64,000 bases of DNA from JAAXHH01 sp965248395 (GTDB lineage: Bacteria > JAAXHH01), in the NCBI GenBank assembly GCA_965248395.1, contig OZ252103.1, positions 3,224,001-3,288,000 on the forward strand, given 5' to 3'. The number at the start of each line of letters is the position of its first letter. Positions within the stretch are counted from its first letter, which is position 1. Below, piece after piece: positions 26,646 to 35,479 of this stretch. A program made the position numbers and the translations under genes. Below the pieces are notes generated by a model. That model saw only the letters and a list, made by a program, of their open reading frames with translations. It made no database searches and was not told the DNA's origin.

Positions 26646-26761
26646 GGCGTTCTCCACGATAGGATATGGAGTAGTTCATATAATATAGGGCCGATCTCAC
26701 CGTGAACGGCCCTTCTCATAGACCAGGGATTTCGTGGTGATCCTGCAAGTAGGGACGCTTT

Positions 26762-27988
26762 CTAAACCCTCACCCGGTGGCGCCGCTCCATGTGATGTGC
26801 AACGGACCGGCACACCCTTGATATACCCTCCCCGATGAGCGCCTTGTCGAGAAAGCTGTAGCAGATCCGGAAATGGTTCTTACCCCGGTCGTCCGTGAAG
26901 AAGGACGGTCCCGCCACGTAAGCCACTTTCTCATGCTCCACGGCCCAGGCCAGCATCGACGTCGAGTCGATCCCCTCCGGGATGGTCAGCCAGATGTAGA
27001 ATCCGCCATCCGGCCGGGTCCACGTGACGCCCGGCGGCGCATGCTCGGCAAGGGCTTCCAGCGTGGCGTTGCGCTTTGCCCGGTACAGCGACCGGGACAG
27101 CACAATCTGGGAATCCATCAGTCCCTGCCTGCCGTATTCGTAGACGATGCGCTGCCCGAGGGTGCTGGAACACTGATCGCTGCCCAGTTTCGCCTGGCAG
27201 AGCTGGGCGATTACGTGCGACGGCGCGGCGATCCAACCAAGACGGATCCCCGGTCCGAAGATCTTCGAAAAGGTACTGACGAACAGCACGCCTTCGGGGT
27301 TCAGCGACTTGAGCGATGGCGGAGGCGCCTCGTCGAAATACAGTTCCGAGTAAGCGTGGTCTTCGAGGATGGGAATGCCGTACTGTTCGGCCAGGTCGAC
27401 CAGTTTGCGGCGCCGCTCAAGAGGCATCGTCACACCGCCGGGATTCTGAAAGGTCGGCATCGTGTAGATCAGCTTGGCCCGTTTGCCCTGCCGTTCCAGT
27501 TCCCTCAGCTGGTCCTCCAGCAGGTCGACGCGCATGCCTTCGTCATCGATATCCACCGCGACGAATTCCACGTCGTAACACCGGAAAACCGAGAAGGCGG
27601 TCAGATAGGTGGGGGCTTCCACGATCACGATATCGCCGGCGTTCAGAAAGGTCTTCGCGATGAGGTCCATCGCCTCGATCCCGCCGGAGGCGATCATGAT
27701 TTCGTCCACCGTGGAGGTTACGCTTTCAATCGTCCCCATTCGCTTTGCGATCCACTCGCGGAGCGCTGTGTAGCCCGCGGTAGGACTGTACTGGAGCGCC
27801 ATGCTGCCGTGGTGGTCGAATACCTGGTTCGTGACCTCCTTCATCGCCTCCATGGGAAAGGTGGCGGCATCCGGCAATCCACCGGCGAAGGAAAGAACAT
27901 CCGGCCGCTCGGCCAGCTTGAGCAGCTCGATGACCGCCGTGTCCCCGATCAGGTCCATACGATCCGCGAATGCATCCTGCCAGTCCAT
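26762..27988 (-). CDS. PLP-dependent aminotransferase, 2-aminoadipate/MocR-like class I
   Basis: The 408-residue fold-type I aminotransferase has LSFAGGLPDAATFP (substrate loop), LQYSPTAGYTALREWIA, EAPTYLTAF, LEDHAYSELYFDE (D210, Y213 contacting PLP) and FVSTFSKIFGPGIRLGW with K242 as Schiff-base lysine. This pattern is that of LysN/2-aminoadipate aminotransferases and of valine-pyruvate-like enzymes; there is no GntR DNA-binding domain. AGGAGGGTATCG precedes the ATG. It lies alone on the minus strand with unknown specificity. Confidence 0.92.
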   Translation of the reverse strand: MDWQDAFADRMDLIGDTAVIELLKLAERPDVLSFAGGLPDAATFPMEAMKEVTNQVFDHHGSMALQYSPTAGYTALREWIAKRMGTIESVTSTVDEIMIASGGIEAMDLIAKTFLNAGDIVIVEAPTYLTAFSVFRCYDVEFVAVDIDDEGMRVDLLEDQLRELERQGKRAKLIYTMPTFQNPGGVTMPLERRRKLVDLAEQYGIPILEDHAYSELYFDEAPPPSLKSLNPEGVLFVSTFSKIFGPGIRLGWIAAPSHVIAQLCQAKLGSDQCSSTLGQRIVYEYGRQGLMDSQIVLSRSLYRAKRNATLEALAEHAPPGVTWTRPDGGFYIWLTIPEGIDSTSMLAWAVEHEKVAYVAGPSFFTDDRGKNHFRICYSFLDKALIGEGISRVCRSVAHHMERRHRVRV

Positions 27989-28168
27989 CGATACCCTCCT
28001 GCGCCTTTACGGATGAAAAACGAAATAACCGCGGCCGGATTCGAACCGGTCTGTTCGGAACGAAATTGCTTCAGACTGCCAAAAATACCGCGGGGACGAT
28101 CCTGAAGGCCGTCTCCCGCATGCATTAAAAGTAAGAACCAGGCCCCTGCAATACAAGATCAAAATTCC

Positions 28169-28198
28169 TTGACACCGGTATGGTGTAACCCGTTATCA
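28169..28198 (+). promoter_or_regulatory. Promoter of the PC4-like gene
   Basis: TTGACA (28169-28174), then TTATCA (28193-28198) with an 18-bp spacer, or GTTATC with 17. Because the -10 covers the first in-frame ATG (28198), transcription from here supports the later start at 28255. Confidence 0.5.
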
Positions 28199-28254
28199 TG
28201 GCGTACAATACGAAGCTACTCATCGCCTCCTTCACCGCCCAACCGAGGTGCTCC

Positions 28255-28512
28255 ATGCCCGAGGACAGCAATCCCGTAGCCAGCTTCCAGAAGAACAGCC
28301 AGGAGGAGTTCCGCTTCAACATTTCGTCTTTCAGGGGAAATGATTACGCCGACATACGAATCTACTACGAGAACGACGGCGAGTACCTCCCAAGCAAGAA
28401 AGGCATCACCGTAGCGCCGGACGCCTGGAATGAATTCAGATCCTGCCTGGACGCGCTGGAGGCAGAACTGAAGGAACGCAAACTGCTTCCCGCGGATGGC
28501 GAAGACACCTGA
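28255..28512 (+). CDS. PC4/YdbC-family transcriptional coactivator-like ssDNA-binding protein
   Basis: The 85-residue protein's core FQKNSQEEFRFNISSFRGNDYADIRIYYENDGEYLPSKKGITVAPDAWNEF matches, in outline, the PC4 C-terminal domain: beta strands with basic and aromatic residues and the helix DAWNEFRSCLDALEAEL. Bacterial members bind single-stranded DNA as dimers. The start at 28255 has GAGGTG just upstream. It is a single-gene unit facing the phosphatase-glycosylase gene convergently (41-bp gap). Confidence 0.85.
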   Translation: MPEDSNPVASFQKNSQEEFRFNISSFRGNDYADIRIYYENDGEYLPSKKGITVAPDAWNEFRSCLDALEAELKERKLLPADGEDT

Positions 28513-28553
28513 AACGCGCCGACCGCCGTACCGCCGATCAACACCCCGGCCGG

Positions 28554-29786
28554 TTATCCTACCCGGTGTCCTTCTTTCGCAAGGTAACATTCCGCGTCGT
28601 GCCGGATTGGGAGATATCCCGTACTCATGAGGAACTCTCCGACGATTTCGGGTCCCATGAACCGGAAAGTCTTCTTGAACACCGCGACCCATTCGTCCAG
28701 TGAATCGCAGGCCTGGCTGTCCAACCAGCGCTTGAAAGAACCGAATTCCCGCCTGATCTCCTGGACTACGCGGGCATTGTGGATGGTCGCGTCGATTTTC
28801 AACCGGTTCCGGATAATGCCGTCGTCCCGCAGCAGGCGCTCCCTGTCGCTTTCCCCGTAGTCGGAGACCCGGTCCACGTCAAATTGGTCGAAGGCCGTCC
28901 GGAATGCCTTCCTCTTCTTCAATACCGTAAGCCAGCTCAGTCCCGCCTGGTTGATCTCGAGAACGAGCCGTTCAAGCAAGTCGTTATCCCTGGTCAGCGG
29001 AAAGCCGTACTCGTCGTCGTGGTAAGCGGCCAACAGCGGGTGTTTCAACGTCCATGCGCACCGTTGGCGGTCTTCAGCTTCCTTCTCGACAAATTCGCCG
29101 GTGCGGTAGGGACGGGTGTCGGTACCCGTAATCCACGCCTCGGGCAGGTGGCGCGTGCAGTTCATGAGGCCGAGTTGCGTATAGGTGGGGGTGATGGTAA
29201 ACCGGGTAACGGAGGTATTGGCGAACTGCTCGAAATGTTCGTATCCCATCCCGGGCATGTCCATGATGACGCCCATGAGGAACCGGATGAATGCTCCGTG
29301 GGTAACGAGGACGACGCGTTCCCCGGTATGATCGAATTCGTTCCGTATCCGCTCGATCACTCGCACCGCCCTTTCCCGGGCGCTTTCGTAATCTTCCCAG
29401 GGCCGGCGTTTCCACCAGCCCTCGTCGTCGAATTCGCTGCCGAGTCGCACGCCGGGAAATCCCCGTTCGATGTCCGACCGTTTCATGCCGGGTTGACCCA
29501 CGTATTTCGTCCTTCCGCCGAAACCGGCCATGACGCCGCCCTGTTCGTGGATGTCGGTCCAGGCGTCCACCGGCTGCCCGGTTTCACGTATATAAGGAGC
29601 AATGGTCTCAAGCGTACGCAGGAAGGGGCTGACGAAAATGCGGGATGGGCGGAAATGGCGTATGCGGTTTACGAGGTATGCTGCCTGCCGATATCCGAGC
29701 GGAGTCAGGGCCGGATCGTCGATGCGCTCCTCTTCGGAACGGGCGTTGTTTTCGGATTCCGCGTGGCGTACGATGTACAGTTCCAT
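28554..29786 (-). CDS. Fusion: histidine phosphatase + DNA-3-methyladenine glycosylase I
   Basis: One uninterrupted 410-residue frame. Residues 1-205 form a phosphoglycerate-mutase-like histidine phosphatase: IVRHAESENN (R7, H8), SPFLRTLETI, VVLVTHGAFIRF (H163). Residues 240-405 form a Tag-type glycosylase with all four zinc ligands at E. coli spacing (C243, H256, H396, C400) and the catalytic-pocket Glu E277 in LVLEINQAGLSWLTVLKKR. The joint (residues 206-239) has no strong internal start. Tag removes 3-methyladenine from alkylated DNA; the phosphatase substrate is unknown. I do not know this fusion as a described architecture. The ribosome site is weak. Confidence 0.88.
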   Translation of the reverse strand: MELYIVRHAESENNARSEEERIDDPALTPLGYRQAAYLVNRIRHFRPSRIFVSPFLRTLETIAPYIRETGQPVDAWTDIHEQGGVMAGFGGRTKYVGQPGMKRSDIERGFPGVRLGSEFDDEGWWKRRPWEDYESARERAVRVIERIRNEFDHTGERVVLVTHGAFIRFLMGVIMDMPGMGYEHFEQFANTSVTRFTITPTYTQLGLMNCTRHLPEAWITGTDTRPYRTGEFVEKEAEDRQRCAWTLKHPLLAAYHDDEYGFPLTRDNDLLERLVLEINQAGLSWLTVLKKRKAFRTAFDQFDVDRVSDYGESDRERLLRDDGIIRNRLKIDATIHNARVVQEIRREFGSFKRWLDSQACDSLDEWVAVFKKTFRFMGPEIVGEFLMSTGYLPIRHDAECYLAKEGHRVG

Positions 29787-29916
29787 TGTTTTTTGCGGTC
29801 TTTCTCCTGGCGGTTGGCCTATTTCGTATGGCTGGTTTCGAATGGCTGGTTAAATGCGACGTTCGCAATATCGTCCGTAAGGTATATTTTCAGTCTATAC
29901 GTTAAAAGGAAAACGT

Positions 29917-29946
29917 TTGACAGTCTTGACAGAGACGGATTAGATT
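29917..29946 (+). promoter_or_regulatory. Putative promoter of the polyamine-type ABC operon
   Basis: TTGACA (29917-29922), an 18-bp spacer, TAGATT (29941-29946), about 48 bp before the ATPase start. A second TTGACA lies inside the spacer, so the exact alignment is uncertain. Confidence 0.45.
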
Positions 29947-29993
29947 TCCCTTTCGTGCCTGAACGGTTTACACCTCGACAGGAGCGCGCTCAA

Positions 29994-31103
29994 ATGAACG
30001 AGTCCGGCCAGGCCTACGTCGAATATCGAAACGTCTGCAAGAGCTACGACGGAAAGACCACGGTGGTCAACGACGTAGACCTGGACATTCGCAAGGGAGA
30101 GTTCCTGACCCTACTCGGACCTTCCGGTTCAGGCAAGACCACCTGCCTGATGATGCTGGCCGGTTTCGAGACGCTCACGTCCGGTGAAATCCGCGTAAAC
30201 GGCCGCTCCATCCAAACCCTGCCGCCCCGCAAACGCGGCATCGGCATGGTATTCCAGAATTACGCCCTGTTCCCCCACATGACGGTAGGCGCCAATCTGG
30301 CTTTTCCGCTCGAGGTCCGCGGCATGGACAGCGACCAGTGCCGTCAACGGGTGGAACGGGCCCTGCGGCTGGTACGTCTCGACGGGTACGAGAACCGGCG
30401 TCCCAGCCAGCTTTCCGGTGGACAGCAGCAACGCGTGGCCATTGCCCGCGCCCTGGTATTCGATCCTGAACTGGTGCTCATGGATGAACCGCTGGGGGCA
30501 CTGGACCGCCGTCTCCGCGAGGAAATGCAGTACGAGATACGCCGCATCCACAAGACCCTCGGCGTCACCGTAGTATACGTCACCCATGACCAGCAGGAAG
30601 CCATGGTCATGTCGGACCGCATCGCCGTACTCCGTGACGGCATCATCGAGCAGGTCGCCGATCCGGAGACCCTTTACGAGGAACCGAAGAGCTCGTTCGT
30701 GGCCCGGTTCATCGGAGAGAACAACCGCCTGCACGGAAGGGTGGTCGGGGTGGACGGAGATATCTGCGAAGTGGTCGCGGGAGGCGAGACCATCCGGGCG
30801 ATACGCATCGCGCCATGCGGGCTGGGCGACGCTACGACCCTTTCCATACGCCCCGAGCGCGTGGCCGTTACACCGGAACCGGGTCTGTACACCAACGAAC
30901 TGGAAGCGCTGATCGAGGACATCACGTTCCTGGGAGATAATCTCCGTATACGCGTTTCGGTGTGCGGCACGTCCGACTTCGTCATCAAAATACCCAATAT
31001 CGTCGGTCACGGTGCCCTGTTGGCAGGCGACCGTATACACATCGGCTGGACGCCGATCGACTGCCGGGTGCTCGACCCGGACAACGAAGGGGAAGCCCCA
31101 TGA
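29994..31103 (+). CDS. potA: ABC transporter ATPase, spermidine/putrescine type
   Basis: The 369-residue ATP-binding subunit has Walker A GPSGSGKTT, Q-loop region MVFQNYALFPHMTV, signature LSGGQQQRVAIARALV, Walker B LVLMDEPLGALD, the switch His in VYVTHDQQEA, and a C-terminal TOBE domain (LSIRPERVAVTPEPG). The start at 29994 follows CAGGAG; the frame is open far upstream, but that part overlies the gene on the other strand. It overlaps the binding-protein gene by ATGA. First gene of a four-gene importer operon. Confidence 0.94.
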   Translation: MNESGQAYVEYRNVCKSYDGKTTVVNDVDLDIRKGEFLTLLGPSGSGKTTCLMMLAGFETLTSGEIRVNGRSIQTLPPRKRGIGMVFQNYALFPHMTVGANLAFPLEVRGMDSDQCRQRVERALRLVRLDGYENRRPSQLSGGQQQRVAIARALVFDPELVLMDEPLGALDRRLREEMQYEIRRIHKTLGVTVVYVTHDQQEAMVMSDRIAVLRDGIIEQVADPETLYEEPKSSFVARFIGENNRLHGRVVGVDGDICEVVAGGETIRAIRIAPCGLGDATTLSIRPERVAVTPEPGLYTNELEALIEDITFLGDNLRIRVSVCGTSDFVIKIPNIVGHGALLAGDRIHIGWTPIDCRVLDPDNEGEAP

Positions 31104-32206
31104 ATCGCAAGTCGTCGTGTACCCTGTTCTTCCTTCTGACCGTGATCATACTGTTTGCGACGCCAACTGGCAATACAGCCGCGCAGGACCAGTCGCTTAC
31201 CCTCGTCAGCCGGGGTGGTTCGTACACCCGCGCCTGCGAGAAGGGATTCATCGAGCGGTTCGAAGACGAAACTGGCATAGAAGTTAAAATCGAAGACTAC
31301 AACGGCGGACTGGCCCAGGTCCGTGCCCAGGTCGACGTGGGCAACGTGTACTGGGATGTCGTCGACATGGAGCTTCCCGACCTGGTGCGGGGCTGTGACG
31401 AGGGTCTGCTGGTCCCGATCGACATCGAAGAAGACGTAGCGCCGGGTTCGGACGGCACTTCCCCGGAGGAAGACTTCGTCGAAGGGGGGATCACGGAGTG
31501 CGGCACGACCAACCTGTTCTACTCGACGGTGGTCGCCTATAACGACGAACGCATCGGGGGCACGAAACCATCGACTGTCGCCGACTTCTTCGACCTGGAG
31601 AGATTCCCTGGCCGCCGGGGCATGCGTCGATCACCCCTGGTTAATCTCGAGTTCGCCTTGATAGCCGACGGAGTGCCGCTGGATGAAGTTTACACCACGC
31701 TCGGTACGGAGGAGGGAGTTGTCCGTGCGTTTCGCAAGCTGGATACCGTCAAGGAATATATCGTCTGGTGGGAGACCGGCGCCCAGCCGCCCCAGATGCT
31801 GGCCGACGGCGAGGTGGTGATGACCACGGCCTATAACGGCCGCGTCTTCAACGCCCAGGTGCTGGAGGGTCAGCCCTTCGTGATCATCTGGGACGGCCAG
31901 GTCCTGGATACGGGTGGTTTCGGTATCGTCGAGGGCACACGAAACCTCGAAGCCGCGAAGAAGTTTGTCCGTTTCGCCACCACGACGCAGTCCATGGTCG
32001 GCGTCACCCGGTACATCGCCTACAGTCCGACCCGCAATTCGGCCACAGGTTTGGTCACAACCCACGCTGAATCGGGCGTGGATATGAATCCCCACATGCC
32101 CACGAGTCCGCAGAACGCAGCCCGTGCCCTGCACAACGACTGGGAATGGTGGACCGACAACGGCGAAGAAATGAACGAACGCTTCAGCACGTGGCTGGCC
32201 CGGTGA
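31100..32206 (+). CDS. potD: Extracellular solute-binding protein, PotD-like
   Basis: The 368-residue periplasmic binding protein has a signal peptide (CTLFFLLTVIILFATPTGNTAAQ). The mature part begins LTLVSRGGSYTRACEKGF, typical of the polyamine/iron-type type II binding proteins; VYWDVVDMELPDLVRGCDEGLL and MTTAYNGRVFNAQ are conserved in the PotD-like subfamily. It delivers ligand to the PotB/PotC pair. Substrate could be a polyamine, a betaine-like compound or another small cation; the sequence does not decide. Confidence 0.9.
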   Translation: MNRKSSCTLFFLLTVIILFATPTGNTAAQDQSLTLVSRGGSYTRACEKGFIERFEDETGIEVKIEDYNGGLAQVRAQVDVGNVYWDVVDMELPDLVRGCDEGLLVPIDIEEDVAPGSDGTSPEEDFVEGGITECGTTNLFYSTVVAYNDERIGGTKPSTVADFFDLERFPGRRGMRRSPLVNLEFALIADGVPLDEVYTTLGTEEGVVRAFRKLDTVKEYIVWWETGAQPPQMLADGEVVMTTAYNGRVFNAQVLEGQPFVIIWDGQVLDTGGFGIVEGTRNLEAAKKFVRFATTTQSMVGVTRYIAYSPTRNSATGLVTTHAESGVDMNPHMPTSPQNAARALHNDWEWWTDNGEEMNERFSTWLAR

Positions 32207-32225
32207 AATGAAAGGGAGATCCCCC

Positions 32226-33446
32226 ATGTACGAGGCCCCTGGTAAGAAGATCGGGCGCCTCAGGACCGGTCCCCGGATGCGGGCCGCGGTCTTGGTGCTG
32301 CCGCTGCTGGTATTCATCGGGGTGACCTTCCTTGCGCCGCTGGCGAACATGCTCGTGCGCAGCGTATACGATCCGGTGGTCGCCGATGCGCTGCCCGGCA
32401 CCCTCGAAAAGCTGCGTACCTGGGACGGACAGGGACTCCCTGGCGAAACGGCATACGAAGCGTTGGCCGGTGAATTGTTGACCGCGAGGGCGGAGCGTAC
32501 GCTTGGCCAGGTCGCCACGAGGATCAACCGCATTCAAAGCGGACTCCGCAGCGTATTGACGCGCAGCGCCCGAAGGCTTCGCGACGCCGAAGAGGGGCCA
32601 TGGCGGGAAGCCATGATCGGTATCGACGAGGCCTGGGGAGAGACGGGTACCTGGCTCGCGCTGCGCGAGGCGGGAAACCGGTACACCGCGCGCCACTACC
32701 TGAACGCCCTCGATCTGCGGCGCAGTTTCGACGGATCCATCGCCCGCCAGTCTGAAGACCGCCGGATCTACCTCGTCCTGCTCTGGCGCACCCTGCTCGT
32801 GAGCCTGGGCGTCACCGTCCTCTGCCTGATCATCGGGTACCCCATCGCCCGCCTGATCGCCCATTCACCGCCTAAACGCGCCAACCTGCTCCTCATCCTG
32901 GTCCTCGTGCCATTCTGGACCTCGCTGCTGGTGCGGACGACATCGTGGATCGTGATCCTGCAGAACCAGGGCGTCCTCAACGACATACTCGTCTTCGTGG
33001 GACTGATCGGTGACGATGGCCGGCTTGCCATGATCTACAACATGACCGGTACCTTCGTGGCCATGACCCACGTGCTGCTGCCGTTCATGGTACTACCGAT
33101 CTACTCGGTAATGAGCGCCATTCCTTCAGTCCAGATGAGCGCCGCGGCGTCGCTGGGAGCCAGTACATGGCAGTCGTTCTGGCGCGTATACTGGCCGCAG
33201 ACGCTGCCGGGCGTGGGGGCCGGTTCCCTGCTCGTGTTCATCCTCGCCATCGGATACTACATCACGCCGGCGCTCGTGGGCGGAAGCAGCGGCCAGCTGA
33301 TCTCCAACATGATCGCGTACCACATGCAGACGTCCCTCAACTGGAGTCTCGCGGCGGCGCTGGGCGGCATCCTGCTCATATGCGTGGCTGGACTATACGT
33401 ACTATACGACCGCCTCGTGGGCATCGAACGGATGAGGCTGGGATGA
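32226..33446 (+). CDS. potB: ABC transporter permease, PotB-like, with large periplasmic insertion
   Basis: The 406-residue permease has TM1 (AAVLVLPLLVFIGVTFLAPLANMLV) followed by a ~135-residue soluble, helical insertion (about residues 55-185) before the remaining five helices. The EAA loop is SAAASLGASTWQSFWRVYWPQTLPG. The insertion is known in a subset of PotB-like permeases of ~410 residues. Start 32226 is preceded by AAAGGGAGATCC; an ATG six codons earlier lacks a good site. It overlaps potC by 4 bp. Confidence 0.92.
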   Translation: MYEAPGKKIGRLRTGPRMRAAVLVLPLLVFIGVTFLAPLANMLVRSVYDPVVADALPGTLEKLRTWDGQGLPGETAYEALAGELLTARAERTLGQVATRINRIQSGLRSVLTRSARRLRDAEEGPWREAMIGIDEAWGETGTWLALREAGNRYTARHYLNALDLRRSFDGSIARQSEDRRIYLVLLWRTLLVSLGVTVLCLIIGYPIARLIAHSPPKRANLLLILVLVPFWTSLLVRTTSWIVILQNQGVLNDILVFVGLIGDDGRLAMIYNMTGTFVAMTHVLLPFMVLPIYSVMSAIPSVQMSAAASLGASTWQSFWRVYWPQTLPGVGAGSLLVFILAIGYYITPALVGGSSGQLISNMIAYHMQTSLNWSLAAALGGILLICVAGLYVLYDRLVGIERMRLG

Positions 33447-34261
33447 TGATAAACACCGAACAGGGATTCTGGCACATCGCGTACCTGGGACTCTGCGCGC
33501 TCGTCTTCGCCTTCCTGATCGCACCGATCCTGGTGATCGTGCCGCTGAGTTTCAACGCCGAACCCTATTTCACGTTTACCGATGGCATGCTTCGCCTCGA
33601 TGCGGACGCCTGGTCCCTGAGGTGGTACCGGCAGATCGTCGAGGACGAAGAGTGGTCGCGGGCTCTCGCAAACAGCCTCGTAATCGGAGTCTCCGCAACG
33701 ATCCTCGCCACCGTCCTCGGCACGCTCGCCTCGCTGGGACTGTCGAATGCGGCCATGCCTGCGCGCCGATTCGCCACCGGACTGCTGATTTCACCCATGG
33801 TCACGCCCGTGATCATCTCGGCGGCGGGGATGTTCTTCTTCTATTCGAACCTGGGATTGGCGCAGACCCACCTCGGGCTGATCCTCGCCCACGCGGCCCT
33901 GGGTACGCCCTTCGTCGTGATCACGGTCACCGCCACGCTGGCAGGCTATGACGCGAACCTGTCGCGGGCCGCCGCCAGCCTGGGCGCGGGACCCTTGAGG
34001 ATCTTCCGGCGCGTGCAACTCCCCCTGATTGCACCGGGCGTGGTTTCCGGGGCGATTTTTGCCTTCGCCGCGTCCTTCGATGAGGTCGTAGTAGTGCTAT
34101 TCATGGGCGGGATCGAGCAGCGCACGATACCGCGCCAGATGTGGTCGGGCATCCGGGAGGAAATCAGTCCCGCCATCCTGGCCGTGGCCGTCTTCCTCAT
34201 CGTATTCGCCGTGGTGTTCCTGTTGACCGTGGAGTGGCTGAGGCGGCGCTCAGCGAGGTAG
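33443..34261 (+). CDS. potC: ABC transporter permease, PotC-like
   Basis: The 272-residue permease has six membrane helices and the EAA motif AAASLGAGPLRIFRRVQLPLIAPG. It begins at tandem ATGs overlapping the potB stop. Length and motif are standard. It ends the four-gene operon 28 bp before the convergent Rieske gene; no terminator hairpin is visible in that gap. Confidence 0.94.
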   Translation: MMINTEQGFWHIAYLGLCALVFAFLIAPILVIVPLSFNAEPYFTFTDGMLRLDADAWSLRWYRQIVEDEEWSRALANSLVIGVSATILATVLGTLASLGLSNAAMPARRFATGLLISPMVTPVIISAAGMFFFYSNLGLAQTHLGLILAHAALGTPFVVITVTATLAGYDANLSRAAASLGAGPLRIFRRVQLPLIAPGVVSGAIFAFAASFDEVVVVLFMGGIEQRTIPRQMWSGIREEISPAILAVAVFLIVFAVVFLLTVEWLRRRSAR

Positions 34262-34288
34262 GCTCAAAGTAAACCGCTTCCGGGGTTG

Positions 34289-35395
34289 CTACTTCCGCGA
34301 GGTTTCTTCCATTTCCGCGCCGTTCATGTATTCGTTCATCAGGGAGTGGAAGTGGTGGACGCCGTTCTCCCGCTTGACGGAGAACCTGCCCTGGTTGTAG
34401 GACTCGGACTGCAACCCACGCTGCACGTGCTCGCAGATGAAGATGTCCTCTTCCTGGATCTCGTCTCCGAAATCTACCAGGTTTTCCACGTCCTGGTCCA
34501 TGTCGGGCAGCAGGTACCATTCGAATATGGTCAGGCAGCGTTCGTGTCCCAGGGGAACGATCAGGTTGGTCTGCATCTGTCCCAGGTAGATGTTGAGCAT
34601 CAACGTGGGAAAGACCCAGTAGTACTGCGTGTCGTTCTGGTTCTGCTGCGTAGGCACGTACCGGCGCTGTCCCTTGTACCCCTTCGACTCCTCACCGCGG
34701 ATCGGCGCGTGCTGAATGGAATAGTATCGGTGGGGTTCCACCCGGTAGGCGTCATAGTCGATCTCGCGGTAGAGTCCGGGATGGACGACCGGCAGGTGAT
34801 ACCCTTCCAGGTAGTTGTCCACGTATACCTTCCAGTTGCAGTTCATCTCGTAGTCCCGGCGTTTGGCCCATTTCATCTCGCCGATGCGGTGTCCGGAAGC
34901 CCGCTTCTCGATATCGCCCAGGAAAGCTTCCAGGGGAGGCGCCGTTTCGTCCAGGTTGACGAACAGCAGGGGGCCCCACTCGCTCACCCGGACCGGTTTG
35001 AGCGCCATGGCGCACCGGTCGAGATCCTGCACGTCTTCGAATTCGGGTGCGTGCCGCAGCGTGCCGTCCAGGTTGTAGGTCCACCCGTGGTAATAGCAGA
35101 CGAAGGTCCTCCGGTTGCCCTGTTCGAGGGCCACGGGTCCGGCGCGGTGCCTGCACACGTTGAAGAATCCCCGGACCACGTCGTCGGCGCCGCGTGCAAT
35201 CACTACCGGTTCGCCCGCCACGTCCACCGTGAAGTAGTCCCCGATTTTGGCCACCTGGTCGACCCTTCCCACGAGTTGCCAGGTCTTCCTGAAAACGTCC
35301 CTGTATTCCCGCCGCAGGAAATCCGGGTCGGTGTACCAGGAAGAAGGAATCGTCCAGGCGGTTTCAATGTTCTGATCGAATGGATGATCCGTCAT
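34289..35395 (-). CDS. Rieske non-haem iron oxygenase, alpha subunit
   Basis: The 368-residue aromatic-ring-hydroxylating-type oxygenase subunit has Rieske [2Fe-2S] ligands C81-x-H83 (NVCRHRAG) and C100-x2-H103 (CYYHGWTY), and mononuclear iron ligands in DNYLEGYHLPVVHPG (H200, H205). The family includes carnitine and glycine-betaine monooxygenases as well as ring dioxygenases. AAGGAGACCG precedes the ATG. The reductase subunit is absent. The convergent polyamine-type transporter might import a substrate such as a quaternary amine, which is inference from position only. Confidence 0.92.
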   Translation of the reverse strand: MTDHPFDQNIETAWTIPSSWYTDPDFLRREYRDVFRKTWQLVGRVDQVAKIGDYFTVDVAGEPVVIARGADDVVRGFFNVCRHRAGPVALEQGNRRTFVCYYHGWTYNLDGTLRHAPEFEDVQDLDRCAMALKPVRVSEWGPLLFVNLDETAPPLEAFLGDIEKRASGHRIGEMKWAKRRDYEMNCNWKVYVDNYLEGYHLPVVHPGLYREIDYDAYRVEPHRYYSIQHAPIRGEESKGYKGQRRYVPTQQNQNDTQYYWVFPTLMLNIYLGQMQTNLIVPLGHERCLTIFEWYLLPDMDQDVENLVDFGDEIQEEDIFICEHVQRGLQSESYNQGRFSVKRENGVHHFHSLMNEYMNGAEMEETSRK

Positions 35396-35479
35396 GCGAT
35401 CGGTCTCCTTCTACTTCACGGTCCGAACTTCATACGAAATATCTGCATACCACTGGTGCCTGCGCCACCGCCTTTTTGG

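Noticed and set aside
28779..29993. N-terminal extension of the PotA frame by about 400 codons
   Set aside because: The upstream part overlies the phosphatase-glycosylase gene and its promoter; a ribosome site and a family-length protein start at 29994.
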